Below, in pieces: positions 34,001 to 41,934 of a stretch of 64,000 nt of DNA; the stretch's first letter is position 1; each line of letters opens with the position of its first letter. The notes under the pieces were generated by a model. The model was not told where the DNA came from. It made no database searches and saw only the letters and a list, made by a program, of their open reading frames with translations. Source of the stretch: Marthasterias glacialis (Eukaryota; Echinodermata; Asteroidea; Forcipulatida; Asteriidae); the NCBI GenBank assembly GCA_911728455.2, contig OU452228.1:7364129-7428128 (forward strand), given 5' to 3'. The translations under genes were made by a program, and so were the position numbers.

Positions 34001-36568
34001 TGTTTGCTGACTGTGGTAATAGGTGTTCGTCCAGAGGGTGGAATTCACAGCAATAATTACTGAAGGTTTTGCTGTCTGCTCAGTAAATCATTATTTTTTT
34101 TAAAAATGTACAAAAAAAGAAATTCTCATTGTCAAACACATTTCTTAAATTTTTTTTTACGTGAGCTTTAATTTTTTTATGTTGATAAACATTTTACTGG
34201 TTTATAGTAGTAAACAATTAAAATTGGTTCAGCAGAGTAAATTTACTTCCCAAAACTAATGTTTCACTGAAGTATACGCAACAAACAAATACATTTTTCC
34301 ATCCGAATGTTCACTTTCCATCTTCGTGTTGTAACATCCCAACCACATTGCCCATCATTTGTATGTTGTCCAGAAATGTCCAAACTGAACTACTACAAAA
34401 CAAATCCACACTAACGTACAAGTTTGTCAACCAAGTTCAGTGGGGTTACGAGCTAGAATCGTTTCTTTACTTTTTTTTTTGTCTCTGTATGCAGAATACT
34501 GGCCAAGATGTTTCCGGTCATTGGCCAGCTGGTCGACACGATGGAGACCAATAAGAAGAAGTGGGGTCTTCTAGCCGAGGAGACTAAGAAACAACACGAC
34601 AATGAACTCACATAATGCACCCTTTCTTAGATTCTTAGTAATGGCACGGGTAGATCCATTGTTAAGGGTTAGGGGCAAGGTGGAACTGTGCAAGTATCCC
34701 ATAAGGGGATGTAAATGCTGGCTATCTAGCAATCAATGATTTGACACCTATGATTGCATACTGCATGTATGAATCTAGTGTGTTTGACATGACAGCAAAT
34801 ATTCTTGGCATGGGATTCTAACCAGTAACCTTGTGATTGCAAGCCCAGTTTGGTACCCACATGACTACTCTGATAGTTTTAATTCTGAATTCACAAGAAC
34901 CCAAATAATTCTCCCTCGGCGCTTGATCAGATTCATGTTACTGTGCAACCATCTTTTTGCTTTTCTGCCCTAGAAACCCATGCAGTCCAAAAAAAGGCAC
35001 TTAAATCTTTACTGATCACAGAAGAGATGTTCGCCAAGTGATGAAGTTGTGTGTGACACATGTAATTTCTTGTCCTCAGATATTTAAGACTGTCTTGTTG
35101 GATTGTCAGAATCAGTGATGCTGTAGTTCTAACTCAGCCATCTTGTCCAATTCTCAGTCTCATCCTGCCTTTAAAAATGGATCTGTCCAGTAGATTAAAT
35201 TCAGACAACCCGTGACACAAGTTGCTGTCTTTAGTCACACTGATTTCTTTCGGAAGTTGGGGGTAGTGGTAGCGCAAGCTATGTACTTCACTGATGTTAA
35301 GTCTAGTAACCATAAACCGTGACACAGATCACAATGGGGGGATGGTTGTCACTTCGTTGGGACACAGCCTATTTGGGACTAAAACCTGACTAGGATTGGC
35401 ATTGATATGTATGGACTCCATTTATTCTTCATAAGAGTCTCTCAGTGTGACCAAAGTAGGGTAGGTGTTAGTCCTCTGGCCCCGCCCATCATCAAAACTC
35501 CTTCAACTCAATTTTCTAGTCTTCCTTTTAACAATGTTTTTTGTAAGAAAGGAAACGGACAAAGCATCGTCCAAGAATATCAGGGAGCATTTGTTCTATT
35601 GATAAATATATAATATTTAGCATCATTTCCATGGCAATAAAACAGTTTTGAGTTCAAAGGGCCACAGGACTATCGCAGTGCATGCCAGGTTTTCACAACT
35701 TGAACAACTTGTCACTGGGTTTCCTTGTTTACTTTCTTAATTGTGTAATACACCCTATACTATGTCTCTAATTCCGCCCATTAAACATTTTGTCTCTTTC
35801 CTGTTTGTTTGTGGTTGCTTCAGTTTTTTCAAACCAAAGAGTATTAACCATGTTGTTTTAATTTTACCAAGTTTTACCAACTTTTGTTGCAGTAACCCTT
35901 TTAAATAACAGCTGTTTTAGTTGAGTCCAACCCGGAGAGTTTTTTCAGACAGAAACTAGTTGTTATGATTGCTATATTATAAGTCGCTCTAAATCCAGTG
36001 AAATGGCAGCTACTAACCAACTAACTGACTAACTTCTCGTTTCTGTCTTTTTTTTTGTTTTTGTTGTGTTGCTGCCATTTCGTCGTCCAACGTGTCCGTC
36101 AACCAACGTTATACTGTCGTCCAATGCACGCACACCTGCACGTATGCACACAACCTCCCTGTGTCCCCGTTCAAACTCCCTCTACCTCCACCACCATTGT
36201 GTACTGTCAATGTTTCTGCCACCGGCAATGCAACCACCAAAAATCGTCGTTGTTGACGCCCCACCAGGATCCTGTCAAAGGTGTTTCCGTCCATCACGCA
36301 ACTTGTGGACGCCGTCGAGGCTAACAAGACGATGTGGCTGCGTCTGAAACGCGAGAGCAGCCTGAGGAAACTCAGCAGTGCCAACTCTATTGACTTCTTC
36401 CAGATCCCATTCCGGAGTGAGAATGGCGGGTTGGAGTTTGGAGAGGGGTTGTCTGAGGAGACAGAAGAGGAGCTGGCAGGGGAGGTGGAGCCAGGGAAGG
36501 GACCCAAGGGGGTTACCGTGGTGGATGAAATCAGTGAGAGGAATAACAATACGGCCACGTCATCGTGA
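1072..36568 (+). CDS. PDE2A: PDE2A-type cGMP-stimulated phosphodiesterase, 3' two thirds of gene (5' end outside window)
   Basis: Hydrolyses cAMP and cGMP and is activated by cGMP bound to GAF domains. Exons, all with AG/GT borders and matching phases: 1072-1183, 2953-2992, 9350-9413, 10542-10608, 11670-11730, 12106-12222, 19754-19792, 21079-21152, 21748-21825, 22244-22369, 23010-23203, 24776-24863, 25801-25848, 27074-27148, 27903-28002, 29482-29594, 30359-30504, then 34495-34615 or 36268-36568. The visible part encodes 553 or 613 aa. It starts in the last helix of GAF-A, then GAF-B with an NK...F-x3-DE signature, then the catalytic domain. Catalytic marks seen: [10 protein letters not shown], the metal motif [10 protein letters not shown] (HD-x2-H-x4-N), ATDLAHH and PELQINF with the invariant Gln. 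From memory it matches vertebrate PDE2A nearly end to end, e.g. [11 protein letters not shown] and [17 protein letters not shown]5/6/11 fit less well. The first exon here starts in mid-codon, so earlier exons lie upstream. Confidence 0.95.
2655..2905 (-). mobile_element. tRNA-derived SINE, degraded, antisense
   Basis: Reading the minus strand, a B box-like GGGTTCGAGTCC and the tail CTTGTGTCC/TCCTTGAGCAAG are visible; the far part has GGGTTCTTTTAGTGC. Same family as the elements at 7533, 9885, 22566 and 24890. Lies just before PDE2A exon 2953. Confidence 0.6.
2953..4033 (+). CDS. PDE2A: PDE2A linker exon, long form with 347-codon extension
   Basis: The exon starts with [13 protein letters not shown], the helix linking GAF-A to GAF-B. 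A good donor (CTA G|GTAGGT, exon end 2992) gives the family-typical short linker. The frame instead stays open without a stop to TAG at 4054-4056. Near that end is a second donor, ACT T|GTATGT (exon end 4033). Both donors leave phase 1, so both join correctly to the 9350 exon. The added 1041 nt are richer in GC than the flanking intron and encode a Ser-, Gln-, Pro- and acid-rich, probably disordered segment without a domain I know ([10 protein letters not shown] near its start, [12 protein letters not shown] near its end). Composition turns AT-rich right after the stop. Vertebrate PDE2A has no such insert that I know of. An alternative is an intron-retention form ending at 4056. Confidence 0.6.
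5795..5925. mobile_element. foldback MITE with 30-bp inverted repeats
   Basis: The left arm GGCTAAGTTCGCGCAAGGAC... and the right arm ending ...GTCCTTGCGCGAACTTGGCC pair over about 30 bp with two mismatches. 131 bp in all, non-coding. Possible 3-bp duplication ATA at the edges; superfamily unclear. Confidence 0.7.
7533..7650 (+). mobile_element. tRNA-derived SINE head
   Basis: A box TGGCCGAGCGG and B box GGGTTCGAGTCC are spaced as in a Ser/Leu-type tRNA, followed by the family tail CTTGTGTCCTTAAGC. The tRNA-like ends do not pair well, so it is not called as a tRNA gene. Confidence 0.7.
8893..9043 (+). repeat. dispersed repeat, copy in + orientation
   Basis: Shares AATCCAACTGCATG, GTTGGACTGA-like, GCACTNGTAAACTGAT and CAGGCACACCAC with the minus strand of about 25455-25610. 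No inverted ends or coding sequence seen. Confidence 0.6.
9885..10136 (-). mobile_element. tRNA-derived SINE, nearly full length
   Basis: The tRNA head is at the right (minus-strand TGGCCGAGCGG). The body holds TCCTTAAGCAAGACACTTAA and GGATGGGACGTCAAG. It is the best-preserved copy of this family in the window and sits in the intron before exon 10542. Confidence 0.7.
10686..10990 (+). mobile_element. second SINE family, tRNA-like head
   Basis: A box-like GTGGCGTGTGCC and B box GGTTCGATTCC, then a body with TTTTTCTCCAGGCCATCTGG and TTTTCCTCCC, like a central domain shared by many metazoan SINEs. Near its 3' end is a TTATTATTATCATTATT tail. Confidence 0.6.
11670..21825 (+). CDS. PDE2A: PDE2A GAF-B domain exons
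   Basis: Exons 11670-11730, 12106-12222, 19754-19792, 21079-21152 and 21748-21825 encode most of GAF-B. Exons 9350-9413 and 10542-10608 supply its first helix and strand ([12 protein letters not shown]). Recognisable stretches are [31 protein letters not shown] and [13 protein letters not shown]. The last fits the NK-Xn-F-x3-DE signature of cyclic-nucleotide-binding GAF domains, so cGMP binding is likely retained; that is inferred from family knowledge. The intron between 12222 and 19754 is the longest internal one and holds a possible cassette exon at 14815-14883. Confidence 0.92.
11745..12123 (+). repeat. tandem duplication of intron end and exon start (decoy acceptor)
   Basis: The intron 3' end plus the first 17 bases of exon 12106-12222 occur twice. 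Copy 1 ends ACAG|GCAAAATCCTGAACATC (acceptor 11893-11894), copy 2 is the true site (acceptor 12104-12105). Both copies start with TATCCACACCAAT. Copy 1 loses the coding frame right after the shared 17 bases. Confidence 0.85.
12485..13310 (+). repeat. degenerate tandem repeat in PDE2A intron
   Basis: Seven diverged units share a core like GGAAGCCCTGCCACTGAG, at about 12521, 12631, 12705, 12778, 12908, 13053 and 13268. Spacing varies from about 75 to 215 bp, so units have gained and lost sequence. No long frame crosses it. Confidence 0.6.
14235..14810 (+). repeat. tandem repeat, units of about 70 bp
   Basis: About seven units share GAATATTCATTTGTGGGAGG, ATCTTATCTGCATAAGTGA and a following TGTAATGA. 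The last unit supplies the acceptor (TCTTTTCTGTAACAG) of the possible cassette exon at 14815. Confidence 0.65.
14815..14883 (+). CDS. PDE2A: possible PDE2A cassette exon in GAF-B
   Basis: This 69-nt stretch lies between TCTGTAACAG and GTAATT in the long intron after exon 12106-12222. The exon before ends in phase 1 and the one after starts in phase 1. The insert is a multiple of three and open in that phase, adding 23 residues ([16 protein letters not shown]..., ending EYH) in the loop before VVGIAEL. Its base composition is more balanced than its surroundings. The skipped form (DRS-N-VVGIAEL) matches vertebrate PDE2A, so this would be an optional exon. Only splice borders and frame support it. 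Confidence 0.4.
16000..16212. mobile_element. inverted-repeat element enclosing a 17-bp palindromic satellite
   Basis: The ends GGTGGATTTCACAAA and TTTGTGAAATCCAC(A)CC are inverted. Inside, the 17-bp unit TAACTTAGGACTAGTCC is repeated seven times from 16021 to 16139 (six perfect, one with a change), and the core TAGGACTAGTCCTA is itself a palindrome. Non-coding. Confidence 0.75.
18518..18554 (+). promoter_or_regulatory. orphan histone-type 3' stem-loop and purine-rich element
   Basis: GGCTCTTTTCAGAGCC (18518-18533) is the canonical stem-loop that ends replication-dependent histone mRNAs. Thirteen bases later AAAAGAGAT (18546-18554) resembles the U7-binding downstream element. No histone reading frame was found upstream on this strand, so it is a relic or part of a repeat. 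Confidence 0.55.
19090..19250 (-). mobile_element. SINE body fragment
   Basis: Shares GGGTTCTTTTACGTGCACTA and ATGGGACCTACGGCTT with the body of the SINE at 9885. No tRNA head left. Confidence 0.5.
20219..20990. repeat. GC-rich interspersed sequence in PDE2A intron, unclassified
   Basis: This block is far richer in CpG than its flanks. Its left part (about 20230-20400, minus strand) matches about 23485-23620. The right part starts TTAAGGTGGTTTATACC (20515-20531), like a PIF/Harbinger end, but no opposite end was found. Frames of up to 93 codons occur but look like nothing known. Confidence 0.45.
22031..22265 (+). repeat. triplicated 3' splice site before exon 22244
   Basis: The block TTGCTATTGTATTTCCAG and relatives occur three times, with acceptors ending at 22070, 22153 and 22243. 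The first is also followed by a copy of the exon start (GGGGCATGCAAAGATATCAA against GGGGCAGAAGAAGATATCAA). Only the third leads into the real exon. Confidence 0.85.
22566..22850 (+). mobile_element. tRNA-derived SINE
   Basis: A box-like TGGTCGAGCGGTCTAGTGCA, a diverged B box, then CCCTTGAGCAAGACACTTCA. Plus orientation, in the intron after exon 22244-22369. Confidence 0.6.
23010..30504 (+). CDS. PDE2A: PDE2A catalytic (PDEase I) domain exons
   Basis: Exons 23010-23203, 24776-24863, 25801-25848, 27074-27148, 27903-28002, 29482-29594 and 30359-30504 encode the HD-type phosphodiesterase core. The catalytic His is in [10 protein letters not shown] (23010 exon). The two-metal site [10 protein letters not shown] is in the 24776 exon and the third metal-ligand Asp is in ATDLAHHL (27903 exon). 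The invariant purine-binding Gln is in CIPELQINF (30359 exon). All key residues are present, so the enzyme looks active. The last exon of this set ends in phase 2 (GTT TAT CA), which both alternative last exons complete. Confidence 0.94.
23485..23620 (+). repeat. dispersed repeat, mate of 20230-20400
   Basis: Shares GTGTGTAGCGCGTACACATG-like and CTCGTTTCTACTGTT-like stretches with the minus strand of 20230-20400. Unclassified. Confidence 0.5.
24890..25208 (-). mobile_element. tRNA-derived SINE, antisense, long copy
   Basis: Head at the right end (minus-strand GTGTCGTGGCCGAGCGG), then TCCTTGAGCAAGACACTTAA. The left part (GTAGCGTCTTGTATAGCAC) looks like the family's 3' end. Lies in the intron between the catalytic exons 24776 and 25801. 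Confidence 0.65.
25455..25610 (-). repeat. dispersed repeat, copy in - orientation
   Basis: Reverse-complement match to 8893-9043 over its length with many small differences. An unclassified interspersed repeat. Confidence 0.6.
26543..26729. mobile_element. hAT-type MITE, copy 2
   Basis: Same family and same orientation as 380-553: shared ends CAGGCCTTGATCTTAA / TTAAGATCGAGGCCTG and shared interior (GCCTCATGCCCTGTCGAGTT). Flanks share GGAAACA, partly overlapping the end, so the target duplication is less clean. Lies in the PDE2A intron between exons 25801 and 27074. Confidence 0.75.
28110..28287. mobile_element. inverted-repeat MITE, copy A
   Basis: Outer end CTATTGACCCAACTCACC. Inner arms CCATTTTGGAAGTCAAT and ATTGACTTCCAAAATGG are perfectly inverted. 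Close relative of the next element in the same intron. Confidence 0.6.
28407..28589. mobile_element. inverted-repeat MITE, copy B
   Basis: Ends CTATTGAC and GTCAATAG are inverted. The inner arms GTTTTGGTGGTCAAT and ATTGACCACCAAAA also pair. Lies 120 bp after copy A in the same orientation. Confidence 0.65.
29192..29330 (+). mobile_element. PIF/Harbinger-like MITE end, one-sided
   Basis: Starts TTAAGGCCAGTTCATACTTC, in the style of Harbinger-derived MITE ends, then CG-containing sequence. No matching right end was found, so it is truncated or diverged. Confidence 0.35.
31125..31262 (+). repeat. dispersed repeat, copy 1
   Basis: Shares GAGTTTGACATT, TTCTTTGTGCCAGC and AAGATTCTGGCAA-type stretches with about 50770-50905. 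Unclassified. Confidence 0.5.
31730..32330. repeat. degenerate tandem repeat, GGGCAATATAACC-type
   Basis: GGGAGGGCAATATAAC and variants occur many times on both strands, alternating with CCTCAATCCA-like and TTGCCCTC-like pieces about every 60 bp. No coding frame. In the PDE2A intron before the proximal last exon. Confidence 0.55.
32422..32736. mobile_element. MITE with 35-bp inverted repeats
   Basis: The left arm (32422-32456, TCGTCACCGTTTTCACGAAT...) and right arm (32702-32736) pair over 35 bp with one mismatch. A third partial copy of the arm (about 32485-32511) lies inside. Outside each arm is a GTCAC/GTGAC, so the ends may be slightly further out. Confidence 0.7.
33047..33276. mobile_element. 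hAT-type MITE, CAGCGGCGTAGCCA ends
   Basis: The ends CAGCGGCGTAGCCA and TGGCTACGCCGCTG are inverted, and both flanks carry TATTATGG (33039-33046, 33277-33284), a perfect 8-bp duplication. The interior is rich in C and G runs. This end sequence is widespread among animal hAT MITEs. Confidence 0.85.
33512..33705. mobile_element. AATTTCATAGAGCTGCTTA-type MITE, degraded
   Basis: Contains TTGCTAAGCAAAA, GCAGGGAACCAGTCACAGAC and GTGCTAAGCAGTTG with a closing TTTGGCCCTGG. Same family as 39781, 41176, 49531 and 53028. Confidence 0.45.
34495..34615 (+). CDS. PDE2A: PDE2A last exon, proximal form (short C-terminus)
   Basis: Follows a T-rich tract and TGCAG acceptor. It completes the split codon CA|A and reads [20 protein letters not shown], ending HDNELT and TAA at 34613-34615. 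This covers the last catalytic helix and stops soon after it. A poly(A) signal AATAAA lies about 1 kb on, at 35636-35641, before the distal last exon. The start is plainly homologous to the exon at 36268. Confidence 0.85.
35636..35641 (+). terminator. poly(A) signal for the proximal PDE2A last exon
   Basis: AATAAA in the stretch between the two last exons, about 1 kb after the TAA at 34615. It would end the short transcript before the distal exon. Confidence 0.5.
36268..36568 (+). CDS. PDE2A: PDE2A last exon, distal form (long C-terminus)
   Basis: Preceded by CCACCAG; completes the split codon CA|G and reads [20 protein letters not shown], then an acidic tail ending NNNTATSS and TGA at 36566-36568. 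The segment SSANSIDFF resembles the vertebrate PDE2A C-terminal SNNSLDFL, so this copy is the more ancestral-looking one. The acid-rich tail (many Glu) is lineage-specific as far as I can tell. The best poly(A) signal downstream is AATAAA at 37495-37500. Confidence 0.85.
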
Positions 36569-37515
36569 CGAATCCATTAGTTCTGAACAGTTAACATCAG
36601 GAATTGCAAACCTCTAAGATGTGTAGGGAAGATGTTGTAGTCTCATGTACAATTATCGCCACGGAGACGAACAATTTTACCCATTGGATCAACATCCCAC
36701 TGAACACCTCTTGCATGAAATCACATGGAATATGACCACCTTGGGTTGCAAGTCTGTGCATGATGGGATTCGTAGGCATTGCATCTTGGAAGAATGTATA
36801 TCTGGTATAATGAAAAGAATATGGCATGGTGTGTAGGCTAGAGTGTTTAGAATTGATCGGGTGGTAGGAGGTACGTCACGCTCTACAGAATCTGCAACTA
36901 ACAAAGAATCAGGAAGCTGTCCAAACTGATCAAGGTACCCTGACTTCTCTAGTGTATAAATATGCATTTATACCAGTCCAAAATGTATCACTAAAAGCGT
37001 ATAACAACTCTTCAAAATCTGAGTTTTTAAAATCATCTCAAACGTATATGCAGTAATTGCAGGGTTGAAGATTCCATTGAGTAAAACTATGATATTAATG
37101 GATTTAAACCTGCATATCTTATGTATATTTCATTTACCCATACTGTTTGATTATTTCTATTTTTGTAGGGACCTGTAGTCTTAGTAATATAAAAGAACGT
37201 ACATCCGATCCTTAAGAGAGTACTTACACTTTATGGAACTTGCAATATGTAAACTATTTTTAGCTGTGTTTACTGCGGGATGACTTCAGCATCGTGCTTT
37301 TTGTGTGTGTTGCATCCAGTTTATTTCAGCCTCATGTAATAGATTGTGAAGGTCGGAAATCTTCATTCAAGAAAGAAACGTAACGTGTTTTTTTTTTTTT
37401 TGCGGAGACAGGGATATATCAAGGGTTGCATTTGTAACAAATAATGGTGTCAACTGCTTTTTGTATTTGCTCAACTTTGTGAAATGAAGTACTTAATAAA
37501 ACAAATTAAAAACAA
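36569..37515 (+). other. PDE2A 3' UTR (distal form) with poly(A) signal
   Basis: Non-coding sequence after the TGA. AATAAA at 37495-37500 is followed by A-rich sequence. Later AATAAA pairs (44309-44314 and 44328-44333) could mark much longer 3' ends, but nothing else supports that. Confidence 0.45.
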
Positions 37516-38715
37516 CAACAACACATTGCTAAGTTTTACTATCTAAGATCAAGTGACCAGGTACGAGTTAATGCTATGTAACATAATGTAAATATCTATA
37601 AAACTAGCAGTCGCATAAATGGTTAGACAACAAAAGACTGTAATGTTTCCATAAAGAAACTGTACTATTGAGACATAGAAAGATGAGGATTAGAGGAAGG
37701 GATTAATGAGTAATGTCATTTGATGATCCCTAAGATCAAGACTTAATCTGCGTGATCATAGAGCTGTAGGTGACTTGTAGTCTTGCAAATGTATAAAGGA
37801 AACTTGAAGTAATCATTAAGAAAACAGTAAGTTTTTTTCCTAGGTTTTGAAGTAGTGTGTTACCCAGTACTGTGTTTGATACACTCCAACAAAACGTTAC
37901 CTCGTCTTAGATATGTTTAAGATGATGAATACAAAGTGATGATTGTGCTATATGAGTCCATTCTGAATGCACTTCTTAGTCAAGAAGTGCTCAATATACT
38001 CCATGAGACAGGCTTCATAAAGATACCTACTGGTCAAATTTGTTATGCACAGACAAATAATTTTTTTTTTTTTTTTTGGGGGGGGGAAAGTGGGGGGTGG
38101 GGTAAATTGCTGGAGTCTAGTCTTCAACTAGTCCTTGCTTAAAAAAATAAACTTCAGCAGCATTGTAGTTGTATAGTTAATGAGCTGAAATGCTGTTTGT
38201 TTGTGCCAAGTTCCAAACTAACTTTTGCTGATCAAATACTTATTTGAAGCAATATTTCCGCAGATTTATGAAATTTGGCCCAATGGATTTTCCCATGGAA
38301 AGGTGAGGGGGGGGGGGGGGTGGGGCTGGCAGGGGGCTGAAATTATCACTGGATTTAAACAGGTTTGGTAATAGAAATTTGAAGGAGGTTAGGGAATTTG
38401 AACAGTCTCAAAAACCTACATCCTAAAATTGAAATTGATACAGAAATATTCAGAATGAACAGACGACAGTCAATTTTCGTAGTCTGATTTTGGGAAGGTG
38501 CTTTTTACCACTAAGCACCGCCCCTTAGGGTGTGTGCCCCATGAAGTAACATGTGGGGATTCTGAAATAGTACAATGTTTGTAACTTCCTATGCAAGCAA
38601 AGGAATGTGTGACAATAATTTCAGTGGTCATATGTTGTGCTGTTTATAGTTTCATAATATGGAGCAAAGTTGGTAAATGAGAGTTTATAAAAGTTCAACC
38701 TGTATGTACAATAAC

Positions 38716-38990
38716 AGACCGATCCATTAAGCCCCGCCTACCTTAGCAACTGCCTAGTAACAGCACATGGTGTGACTTTCTTGCCACGATTGGTGGTTCA
38801 GTTGCGGCCACACACACGTATCGGATACACACACGTACATGCTTTTCGTGAATGGTATGGATTTAGTTTCGTGGCCTTTTGAGCAGTGCCTTGAGTCCAA
38901 AGAACAATGCAGCCAGGAACACTGTGAACCCACTTTGTCAAGGCTGGGATTGGTCAATACGCTAGTAGGCGGGGCTTAATGGACCGGTCT
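38716..38990. mobile_element. MITE with about 26-bp inverted repeats
   Basis: The left end AGACCGATCCATTAAGCCCC... and right end ...GGGGCTTAATGGACCGGTCT pair over about 26 bp with one mismatch. 275 bp, non-coding. The target duplication is not clear. Confidence 0.75.
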
Positions 38991-39780
38991 ATTACACATG
39001 AAAATTGTCATTACAGTCAAACAGTTGATTTTGCTTTCAACATTACTTTCACAAGAGTTTTTTCACGGATGATAGTATTTATGATTGATCAGTGATTTTT
39101 GTTATCAGTCAAAGATGAGAACGGAAGCTGTCTCATACCAAGTTGAAAGCAAGGTATCTTTCAGGCAAAATAACCCAATTATTTTGTCTCCATTATCGTA
39201 CCTTTTTGACTACGTGCACTTTGGTCACTTGCTTGTTACAAGGTGCATGTGTTTAAATCACTTGGGAAGTGTTTTTTTTTTTAGTTGAATTCACAAGTTA
39301 GGTCCAGTATTGAGAGAAAGTTGTATGACACTGGAGCATGACGAGTACATTTCTACACCTCTCTCTCTCTCTATTTATACACAGCTCCGGTTTATCCTAA
39401 CAAGGTAATGAGGCACACAAAACTAACACAAGTAGTTTCCAAACTATACATTTTAATTTACGTTCTACAGACCCAACTCACTGCGAATGTTTTGACCACA
39501 CCGCAAAAGAAACCGTTTGTCCTAAAATGTAAAAAAAAAAAACCGGAAGAATGTAATCACTGCACCTTGTAAATAATGGTTAAAGGTATAATTTGTAAGT
39601 TTAAAAACAATGTGATCAGATATTTAAGAGAAGTTTCAGTGGTGTTAAAACTTTATCAAGGTTAATGAAATAGTTGTGAGTGTATAATTAATGATACAAC
39701 AGGAACGAAGAATGGGCACATTTGTTTTCTTTTCTTCTTTTGCACTTATAGGAATTAAAGTCAACAATAATTCAGCAATA

Positions 39781-39954
39781 GGGGCCAGTTTCATAGAGCG
39801 ACTTAACACACAAATTTGCTGAGGAGAAACAGGTAACCAGCCAAAGTACGAGGCTGTGTGTAATGTTATGGAGTTGGTTCCCTGCTTCTTCATGTTTAGC
39901 TGGTATTTCTGTTAAGTATGATTACAGGCAGCTTTATGAAATTTCGGTTCAGGG
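39781..39954. mobile_element. AATTTCATAGAGC-type MITE
   Basis: Ends GGGGCCAGTTTCATAGAGC and CAGCTTTATGAAATTTCGG are inverted and match the family at 49531 and 53028. In the intergenic region. Confidence 0.6.
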
Positions 39955-41175
39955 AAATAGAAATACTGATTGTGCCATCTGAAATCCCGTTGCAAAAGAA
40001 AGTGTTGATTGTTTTGACAAATTTGTGTGCACAATCGTAATGAACTAGGAGCCCAAGAAGTCTGTTAGTGCATGTGTGAGTGAAAAGTTCTGAAAGTTTG
40101 AGGCAACTATCTAGGGATTCAATGGATGGAGTTTGAGTAAGAGATCTGAACTAAGTTTTGAAAAGGAGATCTAATTTGGTTTGAAGTTTTAATCATGGGG
40201 GCAGGTTTTAGGGGTGGGTCGTCTCAGAGGAGTGGATGGGGGAGGACAAGATATTTTAAAAAAAAATGCCCCGAATTCGGAAAAACTTGCAGAGAATATC
40301 AATCATTTTTCAAAAATAGACATAGTGCCCGTTCCTTGACAAAATTTGAACTAAAGAAGTATTTCATTTGGTGGACATGGGTTACCACCTCCAAATCTTA
40401 TAGGATTGATATTGTATGAGACTGGTGCCCTGCTGAAGTGTACATCTCAGGTACTAGTTGCGTTCATATTTTGTTCCAGTGAGGGTAGTGAGGGAGAGGA
40501 TGTGTGACATACGTGTAAGTTGGGTATCATGGGAAGGGTACAAATGTACACATTTGGGGATTTGCAGCTGAATGAGGTTACTTTTACTTTTGCAAAGATG
40601 TTGTCCAATGGAGGAAAATTATGAAGGTATTTTAATATAAATATGTATATAGCATGAATAAACATTTGGGTTGAGTCAGTACAAGACTAGAAGATGCATT
40701 TCATATTTGTCGTCACAATTTTTGTCAAGTTTAACGAAAATAATTAAAAGTAGCTGAAGCTCTCAGAAAAGTGATTGAAATGTTTCAATAATTTTTTGCC
40801 AAAAATGGTTTTTATGCTATTTCACTGTTTCTTATGGCAATAACAAAACCTTTTTGTAATGATAGTTTGGAGTTGTTGGTCATATCGTTTTATTGACCAT
40901 CGGTATTTAAATATTGTAATTACAATTGATAAACGTTTGATTACTATCACTGGTTTAAAACAGTCACCATTGAACATCTGTCAGTTAGCTTGTTTTCCTA
41001 TAAACCATTTCAAGGTCTTAATCTGGTGATCTGCTCACCTAGATGGAGCCCATAGGGTGCAGGTTGGACCCTTTTTTTTGTTCACTTTCATGATGACTGT
41101 GTGCGAGCAAGATTATGTAAAGCATCAATTTTTATATCGGGGTATGGCATTTCTTTACCAAAAGAAGCTATTATA

Positions 41176-41343
41176 GGGACGGAAAGCTGCTTAGCACAGA
41201 ATAATATTGCTTAGCAAAAATAGGTTACCCGTCAAAATGCCATGTATTTATACATTGGCTGTGACTGGTTCCCTATCAGTCTTGCTTAGCAAATAAGATT
41301 GGGAAGCAACATTTTCTGCTGAGAAGCTTTGTGAAAACCGCCT
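41176..41343. mobile_element. AATTTCATAGAGC-type MITE, short ends
   Basis: Starts ACGGAAAGCTGCTTAGCAC and ends GAGAAGCTTTGTGAAAACCG; GCTTAGCA repeats inside. Same family, more diverged ends. Confidence 0.45.
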
Positions 41344-41459
41344 GTAGGCTTTGTGAAAGTGGATGTGGGAAAGGTGGGATTAGCAAATTGACAGGTGCAC
41401 ATTATGTACTTGATTGTTTTAAACTTATACTTGATATTCTGTGTTCCCTGACCCATGTA

Positions 41460-41934
41460 GTCTGGTTCCCAGACCCCAAAATCTCTGACTATTCTCTGTC
41501 CATTTTAGGGTCCGGTATCACCCAAAGGTCACGTGACAAAAAAGGAGGAATTCACACTTTTCCGAAAATATCCGAAATGCTCCGAACTCGTTGTCGTCAA
41601 TATTAGGACTGTGTCGGACATTTTTTTTTTTAATAACAATTCAAAAATTTTGCAAACACATCCCATTATCGTTTTTTCTTTTCCCAACAAATTCAACACT
41701 ATATTTGAATATATTTGTAAAATTTTTACAAACTGTGATTATCCCAGGCTTTTTGAAAGTAAACAAAGCCTGTAATCAGCGCTCCGTTTATTATCCAATG
41801 GCATCGTCCACCATTGGTGACAAATAATGAATATTTATATATATTGCGTCATAATCTATTTTTAACTTTGGATGACGCCTGACCTAAGATTTTTAACAAG
41901 AGTCGTCAGGGAATCTTTGGTCAGGGAACCAGAC
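41460..41934. mobile_element. DNA transposon-like element with 11-bp flanking repeat
   Basis: Ends GTCTGGTTCCC and GGGAACCAGAC are perfectly inverted. Both flanks carry TGACCCATGTA (41449-41459 and 41935-41945). 475 bp, no coding frame. An 11-bp duplication is within the Mutator-like range, but a superfamily cannot be fixed from this. A shorter relative is at 45333-45401. Confidence 0.75.

Noticed and set aside
36109-36558. 149-codon minus-strand open frame over the distal PDE2A last exon
   Set aside because: It is antisense to a real exon with clear homology; its length follows from the coding composition of the other strand.
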